Below are positions 1-5,794 of a stretch of DNA of 7,100 nt, piece after piece. The stretch is from the NCBI GenBank assembly GCA_017881985.1, contig JADGQH010000170.1, positions 1 to 7,100 of the forward strand, written 5' to 3'. Both the position numbers and the translations under genes were made by a program. Numbering within the stretch: the first letter of the stretch is position 1; every line of letters starts with the position of its first letter. The stretch comes from Chloroflexota bacterium. Lineage in GTDB: Bacteria > Chloroflexota > Limnocylindria > Limnocylindrales > CSP1-4. The notes beneath the pieces were generated by a model, which did no database searches, was not told the DNA's origin, and was given only the letters and a program-made list of their open reading frames with translations.

Positions 1-1
1 T

Positions 2-1444
2 CCTGCGCGGGCGGCACTCGTCGGCTGCCCACTCGATGACGGTCCCCTCCTCGAGGCGTGGCGCCCCATCCACGCCAGGGAGACCGGGGCGATCCGCTAC
101 CGCTGGGCGGTCGACCCGAAGTTCGCGGGACCGCTGCCGGCATGGGTGGGTCTCGAGAACAGCTGGACGCCGAGCCGCGGCGGCGACGCCGAGGCGCTCG
201 CCGAGGTCCCCGACCGGCAGCCCCTGTTCACGGCCCGCCTCGTCACGCCGATCGTCCTCGCCGACATGCTCGAGCTCCTCGGGCGGGCGATCGAGCGCGG
301 GGACGACACCTCGGAGCTCGCGCGCGAGTACCTCGACGAGGCCATGCCGAAGGTGCGCCGAGACGCGGCGAACTGGGTGCAGGAGCTGCATGCCTGGAGC
401 GACACGTGGGCCCTCTGGGCGCTCGCCCGGCGACCCTCCGCGCTCGGCGCGCTCCATCCCTTCGCGCTCGCGATCGCCGACGCCTACGCGGCGGCCGCCC
501 GGAGGGCCGGTGGTCGCGTGCTCGGGACCCGCTTCCCGTACCACCTGGTCCCGCTCGTGTCGGGGAGCGCGCAGCTCGCCACTGGGCTCGTCGCCCTCGG
601 GTTCCATCCCAAGCTCGTGGGCAGCCTCGCGGGCTGGGTCCGCTCAGAGCAGCGCGACGACGGCGGCTGGGGCGACGGCGTACACCCATCCGACGTGCTG
701 ACGACCCTCGTCGCGGCGGACCTCCTCGCGACCCTCGACCCGACTTACGATCCCGAGTTGACCGCGGCCTGGTTCGCCCGGGCCCAGCGGCCCGACGGCT
801 GGTGGCGCGCCTATGGTCCCGAGAGCACCTGGCTCAGCGTCGAGATCGCGGGCTGGCTGCTCGAGGCGGGCCGGCCGTTCGCCGATCGCTTCCGTTGGCC
901 CCACCTCGCCCTCACGAACCGGGACCGCCGCACCGGGCTCCCCTTCTACGCCTACTTCAGCGACCTCGAGCGTCTCTGCGCCGAGGTACCGGGGCTCGCG
1001 AACGCCGACGTCGAGGTCGCCTTCCTCGACCTCGCCGGCTTCGGGACCTTCAACAACGCCTACGGGATGGCCCGCGGCGACGAGGCCCTGCGCGCCTTCG
1101 CCCAGGCCCTCGACGCGATCCCCGGATCGATGGCCATCCGCGACGGCGGCGACGAGTTCATCCTCGTCGGGACGCCGACCGCGACCGGGCTCCCGGGACG
1201 TCTGGCCGCATTCCGGGCGATCTGGCCGCGGTCCTTCGCCGAGGCCTTCGGCGATGCCGGGATCGTCGCGCCGCGGGTGCTCACGGCGGTCGTGGCCGGA
1301 CGCGACCTCGTCCAGGCCCGGAACACCCTCGGGCTCGAGGTCGGCGCCGTGAAGAAGCGGTACCCGGCGGTCGACCGGGCCGGCATCCAGGTGGACATTG
1401 GCAGGCTCGGCCCGAAGTCGCGAGATCGCGCAGAGGCGGGTTGA
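2..1444 (+). CDS. Terpenoid-cyclase-like toroid fused to GGDEF domain (5' partial)
   Basis: The reading frame is open from the left edge, so the N-terminus is outside the window; 480 residues are visible. Residues about 110-290 are helix-rich and hold two exact QxxxGxW (QW) motifs, at 217-223 (QRDDGGW) and 262-268 (QRPDGWW), typical of squalene/hopene-cyclase and prenyltransferase alpha-alpha toroids. No DxDD cyclase acid motif is visible, so catalysis as a cyclase is doubtful. From residue 308 a GGDEF (diguanylate cyclase) domain begins: DRRTGLP (308-314, like DxLTGLPN), the metal aspartate D343 in FLDLAGF, N351, G359-D360, and an intact GGDEF at 382-386. The second Asp of the usual DxD is Ala, the usual GH is GM, and there is no RxxD inhibitory site upstream of GGDEF. 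Inferred role: a signalling or sensor protein in which a toroid ligand-binding module controls, or is read by, a nucleotide-cyclase fold. Domain identities are fairly sure; activity is unknown. Confidence 0.82.
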   Translation, partial: PARAALVGCPLDDGPLLEAWRPIHARETGAIRYRWAVDPKFAGPLPAWVGLENSWTPSRGGDAEALAEVPDRQPLFTARLVTPIVLADMLELLGRAIERGDDTSELAREYLDEAMPKVRRDAANWVQELHAWSDTWALWALARRPSALGALHPFALAIADAYAAAARRAGGRVLGTRFPYHLVPLVSGSAQLATGLVALGFHPKLVGSLAGWVRSEQRDDGGWGDGVHPSDVLTTLVAADLLATLDPTYDPELTAAWFARAQRPDGWWRAYGPESTWLSVEIAGWLLEAGRPFADRFRWPHLALTNRDRRTGLPFYAYFSDLERLCAEVPGLANADVEVAFLDLAGFGTFNNAYGMARGDEALRAFAQALDAIPGSMAIRDGGDEFILVGTPTATGLPGRLAAFRAIWPRSFAEAFGDAGIVAPRVLTAVVAGRDLVQARNTLGLEVGAVKKRYPAVDRAGIQVDIGRLGPKSRDRAEAG

Positions 1445-1487
1445 TGGCCGCCTAGAGCACGGGGAGTACGAGCGAACCATGGCCTGA

Positions 1488-1956
1488 TCTCGAGGGCCTC
1501 ACCACACTTCTGCGCGGCCTGACGCCCACGAGCGATACGAGTTCGCAGGCTGGTGCGAGGCCGCCGCCCGGCACCGCGCCGTCTTGAGCGAGCTGCCGCG
1601 ATTGGCGGGACCAGTACGGTCGGCAGGCGGCCATGCTCCGGATCCTCATCGCCACTCGCGTGCTGCGGGTCCCGGCCGCCGTCTCCGGGAGCCTGCGCAT
1701 GCGGAACTGCCATCCGGCGATCGTCGAGCCAGGCGCGTTCCCTCCTGCTCGGGTTCAACCTCGGGCCGGCCGGGGACGAAGCGTTGTGCGTCAAGAACGG
1801 TTGGTACGTCGCGGCCGGGGATGAGCCCGAAGGAAGGCGGCTGCTAGTTGCCGCGGCTCGGCGGCTGTGGCAGCCCGGGAGATCCGGCAAGCCCGCGGTG
1901 AGTCCAGCCGCGCCCCGCGGTCGTATTGTCGAACCCGTGACCGAGGAGGACTTCTG
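1488..1956 (+). pseudogene. Possible decayed coding remnant in the 1445-1956 gap
   Basis: This 512-base gap has no convincing intact gene. On the + strand three consecutive stretches look protein-like, each in a different frame: about 1512-1610 (contains AHERYEFAGWCEAAARHRAV), about 1594-1735 (contains WRDQYGRQAAMLRILIATRV), and about 1740-1870 (contains NGWYVAAGDEPEGRRLLVAA). The last frame runs on to a TGA at 1955-1957 that overlaps the ATG of the next gene (TGATG). Two frameshifts would join them into one protein of roughly 140 residues. I do not recognise a family. High-GC DNA easily yields long spurious open frames, so this may be chance. Confidence 0.25.
1943..1950 (+). promoter_or_regulatory. 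Ribosome binding site for the RibD_C-family gene
   Basis: GAGGAGGA lies six bases before the ATG at 1957. It is a strong Shine-Dalgarno match and decides this start over in-frame upstream GTG/ATG codons (for example at 1867), which lack one. Confidence 0.8.
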
Positions 1957-2520
1957 ATGCGCAGCGTGACCTATTCGATGGGCGTCTCGCTTGACGGCTA
2001 CATCGTCGGACCGGACGCCAAGATCATCCCCGCGCCGCCCGACGAGGAGGTCTGGCAGCTGGTCAAGGACGAGATCCGCGGGGTTGGCGTGCACCTGATG
2101 GGACGACGGCTGTACGAGACGATGCTGTACTGGGAGACCGCCGACCAGGATCCACCGCTCGACGATTCAGAGCTCGAGTGGGCCGCACTGTGGAAGCCGC
2201 TCCCGAAGGTGGTGTTCTCCACTACGCTGTCGGCGGTCCAAGGCAATGCCCGCCTGGCCTCCGGCGGCCTCGCGGAGGAGATCATCAGGTTGCGAGCCGA
2301 GCCGGGGGAGGGCGACATCGCGATCGGCGGCGCGACCCTCGCTGCCGAGGCGGCCGCGTTGGGTCTGATCGACGAGTACCGAGCGAGGGTCTACCCGGTG
2401 CTGGTTGGCGGTGGCACTCCGTACTTTCCGAAGCGCGAGCGCCGGGTGGATCTCGAGCTCGTCGAGACCCGCACCTTCAGCTCGAGCGTCGTCTACCTCC
2501 GCTACCGCGTGGCGAGATAG
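1957..2520 (+). CDS. Dihydrofolate reductase family protein (RibD C-terminal domain)
   Basis: A 187-residue cytoplasmic protein of the RibD_C/dihydrofolate-reductase-like family (YyaP/YwjB type), which has an NADPH-binding Rossmann-like fold. Visible family motifs: SLDGYIVGPD at 11-20 near the N-terminus, LMGRRLYETM at 47-56 followed by YW at 58-59, KVVFSTTL at 84-91, the glycine-rich IAIGGATLAAEA at 121-132, and GLIDEYRARVYPVLVGGGTPYFP at 136-158 (hallmark of the family's C-terminal strand-loop). The length is typical for stand-alone members. The start has an excellent Shine-Dalgarno site. No deaminase domain is attached and no riboflavin genes are nearby, so a role in riboflavin synthesis is not supported. 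It is more likely a general NADPH-dependent reductase of unknown substrate. The TGATG overlap with a preceding open frame could allow translational coupling if that frame is real. Confidence 0.9.
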   Translation: MRSVTYSMGVSLDGYIVGPDAKIIPAPPDEEVWQLVKDEIRGVGVHLMGRRLYETMLYWETADQDPPLDDSELEWAALWKPLPKVVFSTTLSAVQGNARLASGGLAEEIIRLRAEPGEGDIAIGGATLAAEAAALGLIDEYRARVYPVLVGGGTPYFPKRERRVDLELVETRTFSSSVVYLRYRVAR

Positions 2521-2524
2521 CCGG

Positions 2525-2561
2525 CTCGTCCGCACGAGGCACTGGCGCACCACGACGCGCC
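2525..2561. terminator. Weak hairpins between convergent genes
   Basis: The 48-base gap between the two convergent stop codons holds two short inverted repeats: CTCGT (2525-2529) with ACGAG (2534-2538), loop of 4; and GGCGC (2544-2548) with GCGCC (2557-2561), loop of 8. Neither has a T-tract, so a classical intrinsic terminator is not shown; they may weakly serve both genes. Confidence 0.2.
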
Positions 2562-2568
2562 GGCGGCC

Positions 2569-3009
2569 TCAGCCCGCTGACGCGACTTGGCGCTTGGCCC
2601 AGGCGTAGAGGGCGTCATAGACGGGAAGCTCGAGCGCGAGCTGCTCCTGGTCGGACACGCCGAGGTCCATGAAGCCGCGTGCGATCGCTTCGAGCCCCCG
2701 GCTCTGCGGGGTGATGTCGGCGTCCTCGGCGACGTCCGCCCCATGGACGACCTTCGCGACCAGCGCAAGCGCCGGGTCGCCGAGGAGGTCGTAGTCCGTT
2801 GCGAGGACCTCGAAGGAGCACAGGCCGTCGCGGTGCGTGAACTGCGCGCCGGGCGCATCGAAGCTGACCGCCCCCGTGCGCTCGGCGTAGGACAGGACCT
2901 CGTCACGCGGGACGTAGGTGATGACCGCGTCGGGTTCGATGAACCGGCGGATCAGCCAGGGGCAGGCGATCCGGTCGGTGTGCGGGTGCTCGCGGGTGAC
3001 CCACTCCAC
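2569..3009 (-). CDS. ChrB C-terminal-domain protein (chromate-resistance associated family)
   Basis: A 146-residue protein matching the ChrB C-terminal domain from end to end: WVTREHPHTDRIACPWLIRR at 3-22 is the family's signature opening, then FIEPDA (23-28), VPRDEVL (33-39), FDAPGAQFTH (50-59), CSFE (64-67) and HGAD (89-92). C16, H59, C64 and D92 are plausible metal-site or catalytic residues (inference). Full ChrB proteins carry an extra N-terminal domain and accompany the ChrA chromate transporter; here the domain stands alone and no chrA is in the window. Stand-alone members are common and their function is not firmly known, so a role in chromate resistance should not be assumed. The start is a GTG preceded by AAGGAGGG (minus strand, 3021-3014) with a 4-5 base gap. 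It is convergent with the RibD_C-family gene. Confidence 0.9.
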   Translation of the reverse strand: MEWVTREHPHTDRIACPWLIRRFIEPDAVITYVPRDEVLSYAERTGAVSFDAPGAQFTHRDGLCSFEVLATDYDLLGDPALALVAKVVHGADVAEDADITPQSRGLEAIARGFMDLGVSDQEQLALELPVYDALYAWAKRQVASAG

Positions 3010-3040
3010 GTGTCCCTCCTTCGTGCGTCGTTGCTGCCAA

Positions 3041-3057
3041 GGTCGGTCATGCCGACC
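3041..3057. promoter_or_regulatory. Palindrome upstream of the ChrB-domain gene (candidate operator)
   Basis: GGTCGG (3041-3046) and CCGACC (3052-3057) form perfect 6-base arms around a 5-base centre (TCATG). It lies 31 bases before the GTG start of the ChrB-domain gene, within its expected promoter or 5' leader, so it could bind a regulator dimer. No -10/-35 boxes are clear in this GC-rich stretch. Confidence 0.35.
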
Positions 3058-3424
3058 GGAAGCGCAAGGGCCAGGCGCTATGGCCGGACGAAGCGCATGT
3101 CCGCAGGGTGACGGCGTCGCGTGCCGTCTCGAATGGCTCGAATGTCGTATCCCGCCATCGACATGAGATCACACGCTGCTGCCGCATCGGCGCCCACCCG
3201 GGGAAGACGCTGCTCGGCATCGGGACCGGGGGCGGCCGACGAGCTGGGACACCATCACAGGCGGCGAAGGATCTGCCGAAGGTTGCCTTCACACTGTCGA
3301 AGAACGTGGCAAGGGTGACATCGATGTCGGCTGCAGGAGCCACGAACGACACTCCCGAGGCGCTCGGGGCGTCATCGGAGGAGGGAGCATCCGGGACGAC
3401 TGCCACGCAGGCAGGGAGATGACG
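3058..3424. other. Intergenic stretch between divergent genes
   Basis: This stretch is mostly without recognisable content. A + strand frame from a GTG at 3108 to a TGA at 3420-3422 (104 codons) overlaps the ATG at 3419 as ATGA. Its second half (for example KDLPKVAFTLSKNVARV) reads more like protein than its first half, but it has no good Shine-Dalgarno site, no recognised family and biased Ala/Ser/Thr/Gly composition. I do not call it a gene. The promoters of the two flanking divergent genes must lie here, but no convincing boxes were found. Confidence 0.4.
3413..3418 (+). promoter_or_regulatory. Ribosome binding site favouring the ATG at 3425
   Basis: AGGGAG directly abuts an ATG at 3419 but sits six bases before the in-frame ATG at 3425. 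The spacing makes 3425 the better start of the membrane-protein gene. Confidence 0.55.
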
Positions 3425-3964
3425 ATGTCGAAGCAGCTGGTCCGCGCCGCCACGACTCCCGATCCCCATGGCTGGCGCGCCGGGACCGTCCGGGTCCTGG
3501 CCAATGCCCTGCTGGTCCTGCTGGCGTTCGAGGTCGTGTCCATGGTGGGCGTGGCGGCGACGATCGTCGCGGGGACCATACCCGTGACGCCACTCGAGCT
3601 GGTGCCGGGGGTCACGATTTCCGTGACGCCAGTCGTACTGGTGCCGCTGGCGGCCGCCTTCTACCTGGTCCGCTGGATCTTCGTCCTCCCCGGCTTGCTG
3701 CTGGTTCTTGTCGGCCTCGAATACGTCGCCCGCCGCGCTCCGCACGCACGGTTCCTGACCGCCATCGTCGCGTTCGCTCCGATGGTCCTGTGGGAGATGA
3801 CGAAGTCGCCGGGCGGCTTCCCTTCGGAGGAAGGTGCGGTCCTCGGCGTGACCGCTGTGCTGTTCGCGGTCCTCGCGCGTCTGCCGGCCCGCTTCGGGGG
3901 GCACTCGACGGAGGATCGTGGGGCAGCGCAACCCCCTGCCGGAGCTGCGGTCGCTCCTCGCTGA
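3425..3964 (+). CDS. Uncharacterised multi-pass membrane protein
   Basis: A 179-residue protein with no recognised family. Hydrophobic segments lie at about 24-50, 68-98 (long enough for a hairpin of two helices), 108-124 and 137-153. The N-terminus (about 20 residues) is polar, and the C-terminal tail (154-179) is polar and rich in Ala, Pro, Gly and Arg. Between the first two segments is an imperfect 13-residue tandem repeat (VTPLELVP then VTPVVLVP), also visible in the DNA. Charged Arg-Trp (83-84) and Trp-Glu (123-124) pairs interrupt or edge the helices. The start at 3425 is chosen by Shine-Dalgarno spacing; the in-frame ATG at 3419 would add two residues. It looks monocistronic: the gene on its left is divergent and the next on its right is on the opposite strand. 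Codon use and membrane topology support a real gene; function is unknown. Confidence 0.7.
   Translation: MSKQLVRAATTPDPHGWRAGTVRVLANALLVLLAFEVVSMVGVAATIVAGTIPVTPLELVPGVTISVTPVVLVPLAAAFYLVRWIFVLPGLLLVLVGLEYVARRAPHARFLTAIVAFAPMVLWEMTKSPGGFPSEEGAVLGVTAVLFAVLARLPARFGGHSTEDRGAAQPPAGAAVAPR
3584..3646 (+). repeat. Imperfect 24-bp direct repeat, period 39
   Basis: Two copies of a 24-base unit, 3584-3607 and 3623-3646, start with GTGACGCCA and end with CTGGTGCCG. They match at 21 of 24 bases and begin 39 bases (13 codons) apart. The repeat lies in frame inside the membrane-protein gene and encodes VTPxxLVP twice, just before its second hydrophobic segment. Confidence 0.7.
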
Positions 3965-4143
3965 CCCGGATCAGCCCAGCGGCTCGACGGGCTGGATCGT
4001 GCCCGGCTCACCCTTCCGAAGATCACCGCAGTCGCGTTCGATCGTGGCAGGAGCTCGGTTGCCATGGTGTTGCCCGCGAGCTGCAGCGAGACGACGTCGC
4101 GACGGGCAATCGCAGGGCTATCGCTTCGCCCCAAGACCCGTGA

Positions 4144-4551
4144 TCACGCCGCAGCCCGCGCGCGACGTCGGCCGAGGGTGAGCCATGCGAGGGTCGCGAG
4201 CGCGGCGACGGCTGCGACCGCGAGGCCTGTTCGGATCGCGACGGCGAACGCCTCGGGCGGGGGGTTGTAGAGGCCCGAACCCGACCAGGTGAGCCCGAGA
4301 AGGCTCGAACACACGGTGTGCGAGACGCCGCCCGCCTCGGAAGTGGCGGTGCAGTACATCGGTATGACGAGGATGACGCCGAGGTTGAACGCGAGGACGC
4401 CAACGAGCGAGGGCCAGAAGACCCGGGGCCAGCGGCGCAGCGGACCCAGGACGAGCATCGTCAGACCGACGACGAGGAACGGGGGGCCGATGCTGAACCC
4501 GGTGAGGAACCCAAACGCGACGAGGAGCAGCGCCGCGATCCAGTAGGCCAT
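4144..4551 (-). CDS. Small four-helix membrane protein, uncharacterised
   Basis: A 135-residue hydrophobic protein with likely membrane helices at about 2-18, 22-37, 46-65 and 100-127, and an arginine-rich tail (RRRAR, 128-132) expected to be cytoplasmic. The loop of about 34 residues between helices 3 and 4 holds two cysteines (C67, C81) that could form an extracytoplasmic disulfide; the paired cysteines and long polar loop are its only distinctive features. I do not recognise a family. The start at ATG 4551 is chosen because GAGG precedes it by six bases and a CATAAT -10-like box lies at 4579-4574, placing the predicted transcript start only a short way upstream. An alternative ATG at 4605 (18 more residues) would lie upstream of that box and has no Shine-Dalgarno site. 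It is divergently arranged with the SecD-like lipoprotein gene, 63 bases apart, suggesting a shared control region. Confidence 0.72.
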   Translation of the reverse strand: MAYWIAALLLVAFGFLTGFSIGPPFLVVGLTMLVLGPLRRWPRVFWPSLVGVLAFNLGVILVIPMYCTATSEAGGVSHTVCSSLLGLTWSGSGLYNPPPEAFAVAIRTGLAVAAVAALATLAWLTLGRRRARAAA

Positions 4552-4573
4552 GCGCAGCCTCGATGGGGTCTCG

Positions 4574-4579
4574 ATTATG
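4574..4579 (-). promoter_or_regulatory. Candidate -10 box for the small membrane protein gene
   Basis: On the minus strand this reads CATAAT, five of six to the sigma-70 consensus TATAAT, and is one of very few A/T-rich hexamers in the region. A poor -35 (TTGGGG, 4600-4595) lies 15 bases upstream. A transcript start about seven bases downstream would give a leader of about 15 bases to the ATG at 4551. Confidence 0.35.
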
Positions 4580-4602
4580 CGCGGTCGCCTTGGGCCCCAA
4601 CG

Positions 4603-4608
4603 CATACT
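4603..4608 (+). promoter_or_regulatory. Candidate -10 box giving a leaderless SecD-like mRNA
   Basis: CATACT (four of six to TATAAT) ends six bases before the GTG at 4615, and there is no Shine-Dalgarno site before that GTG. This spacing is what a leaderless transcript would show. No good -35 is visible. Confidence 0.25.
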
Positions 4609-4614
4609 GCCGTC

Positions 4615-5358
4615 GTGACCATCTCCGAACACGCGTCGTGGACTCGTGACCGCCGACGTCTGCTTGCCGGCGTTGCCGCGCTGCTGGTCCTGTGCGGCTG
4701 CCAGGCGGCTGCTCCTTCCTCGCCCACACCAACTCCGGCGCCGCCAGTCGAGTACACGGTGCGCTCTCCTGGAGCGACACTCCCCTCCAAGACGGACACG
4801 TCTCGCGCGATGGACATCCTCTCCGCGCGACTGCGAACCCTCGGGGTCGGCACTTTCACCGCTGCCGCCGGGCAGGCGATCACCTTCACACTCCCCGCGA
4901 GCGCCAACGGAGCGGCCGTCAAGGCGGTGCTCTCGACGACCGGGCAGGTCGCCTTCATCCCGCTGCCGCCGGGCGGATACGGGACAGCGACCCAGCCGGG
5001 CCCGATGGAGGCAGTCCTCGGCGAGCCGCTGCCGTCGCATGAGGTGCCGCTCTTCGGGAGCGACCAGATCGCGGGCGCGCAGGCCACAGCTGACGCGAGC
5101 GGCGGACCGGCGCTCGGGATCAGCCTCGCCAGCGAGGGGGCGCGCCTGTTGGCCGCCTACTCATCGGCGCACGTCGGCGAGTTCTTCGCGCTGATGCTCG
5201 ACGGGCGCGTCGTCGCGGCGCCTGTCATCCAGTCGGCGGTCCCGGGCGGCGTGCTCAACCTCGGACTTCCGGCTGACTCGCTCCCGATGCCGCTTGATGC
5301 GCTCGTGGCGATCATGGCATCCGGGCCATTGCCGGATAGCTGGAAGCAGGGCCCCTGA
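4615..5358 (+). CDS. Lipoprotein with SecD P1-like domain
   Basis: A 247-residue predicted lipoprotein. The N-terminus has DRRRLLA (12-18), close to a twin-arginine RRxLL motif, then a hydrophobic stretch (16-27) and a lipobox-like LCGC (26-29) with C29 the likely lipidated residue. A Ser/Pro/Thr/Ala linker (31-45) follows. The rest matches the extracytoplasmic P1 region of SecD: AMDILSARLRTLGV (65-78, compare the SecD ILRRRVDxLGV segment), ITFTLPA (89-95), TTGQVAFIPL (108-117), then the strongest match, FALMLDGRVVAAPVIQSAVPGG (191-212, SecD's LDGxVxSAPxI...GG), and MASGPLP (234-240, SecD's AGALP end of P1). The six-helix SecD membrane domain is absent, so this is not a working translocase subunit. 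It is probably a paralogue retaining a surface or substrate-binding fold. GTG 4615 is the only start that leaves a sensible signal peptide. Confidence 0.8.
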   Translation: MTISEHASWTRDRRRLLAGVAALLVLCGCQAAAPSSPTPTPAPPVEYTVRSPGATLPSKTDTSRAMDILSARLRTLGVGTFTAAAGQAITFTLPASANGAAVKAVLSTTGQVAFIPLPPGGYGTATQPGPMEAVLGEPLPSHEVPLFGSDQIAGAQATADASGGPALGISLASEGARLLAAYSSAHVGEFFALMLDGRVVAAPVIQSAVPGGVLNLGLPADSLPMPLDALVAIMASGPLPDSWKQGP

Positions 5359-5414
5359 CCGCTCAGGTTCGGATCGACGGAGCCTGGCTCACGGCACGGT
5401 CGCGGCGATGAACC

Positions 5415-5759
5415 CTACGCCTCCCGCTGTGGCACCGCGGCGGTCGGGCCGATCAAGCGACGAAGCGCCTTGTGGGCGGCCCACGTCGCTGCCCAGCCCA
5501 GCGGGAGGAACCGGCCGGGAAGGAACACGAGGCCTGCCCCGGCGAGCTCGCGGGTGGCGGGGTGGATGGCCGCGGCGCGGACCAGCGCCCCGGCCTGGTG
5601 CATGTCTCCGAGGTCCCGCACCAGGCCGGGCCGATCGTGGACGGCACGCTGGGCAAGGCCCCGGACGCTCCCCGAGCGGGCGACCGCGACGATCAGGCCG
5701 CGCGTCTCAGGAAACGTGCCCAGGCCCACGAGACGGACGAACCGGCCGGCGAACGGCAT
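5415..5759 (-). CDS. Conserved-looking 114-residue protein of unknown function
   Basis: A 114-residue protein beginning MPFAGRFVRLVGLGTFPETR. It is mainly helical: a basic, hydrophobic N-terminal segment (7-28), a polar middle (30-70, with RAVHDRPGLVRDL at 38-50 and HPATREL at 66-72) and a hydrophobic C-terminal stretch GAGLVFLPGRFLPLGWAATWA (74-94) ending in a basic KALRRLIG. The stretch could be a membrane-associated re-entrant or single helix. I recognise no named family; regular codon use and a plausible fold support a gene. The in-frame region upstream of 5759 reads as non-coding, so the ATG at 5759 is taken as the start; its Shine-Dalgarno site is weak (GGA). It lies 35 bases downstream of the stop of the 28-residue membrane peptide and is probably co-transcribed with it. 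It is convergent with the SecD-like gene. Confidence 0.6.
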   Translation of the reverse strand: MPFAGRFVRLVGLGTFPETRGLIVAVARSGSVRGLAQRAVHDRPGLVRDLGDMHQAGALVRAAAIHPATRELAGAGLVFLPGRFLPLGWAATWAAHKALRRLIGPTAAVPQREA

Positions 5760-5794
5760 TCGTTGTTCCGAGTCCCCGTGCAGACTCGACGACG

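Noticed and set aside
58..1455. Long Arg-rich open frames on both strands opposite the first gene
   Set aside because: They are out-of-frame shadows of the toroid-GGDEF gene: extreme Arg/Pro/Ser content and no recognisable motifs, whereas the chosen frame has QW and GGDEF motifs.
1060..2094. 344-codon minus-strand frame across the 1445-1956 gap
   Set aside because: It overlaps two well-supported plus-strand genes and has low-complexity Arg/Ala/Pro composition with no domain.
3047..3931. 294-codon minus-strand frame opposite the membrane-protein gene
   Set aside because: It reads as low-complexity His/Arg/Asp-rich sequence antisense to a protein with clear membrane helices.
4318..4614. Upstream in-frame extension of the SecD-like gene
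   Set aside because: It would bury the signal peptide and lipobox inside the protein, is rich in Asp/Glu/Arg, and is antisense to the small membrane protein.
4606..5040. Upstream in-frame extension of the small membrane protein gene
   Set aside because: It is antisense to the SecD-like gene, with Arg/Gly/Ser-rich shadow composition; the start at 4551 has a ribosome site and a -10-like box.
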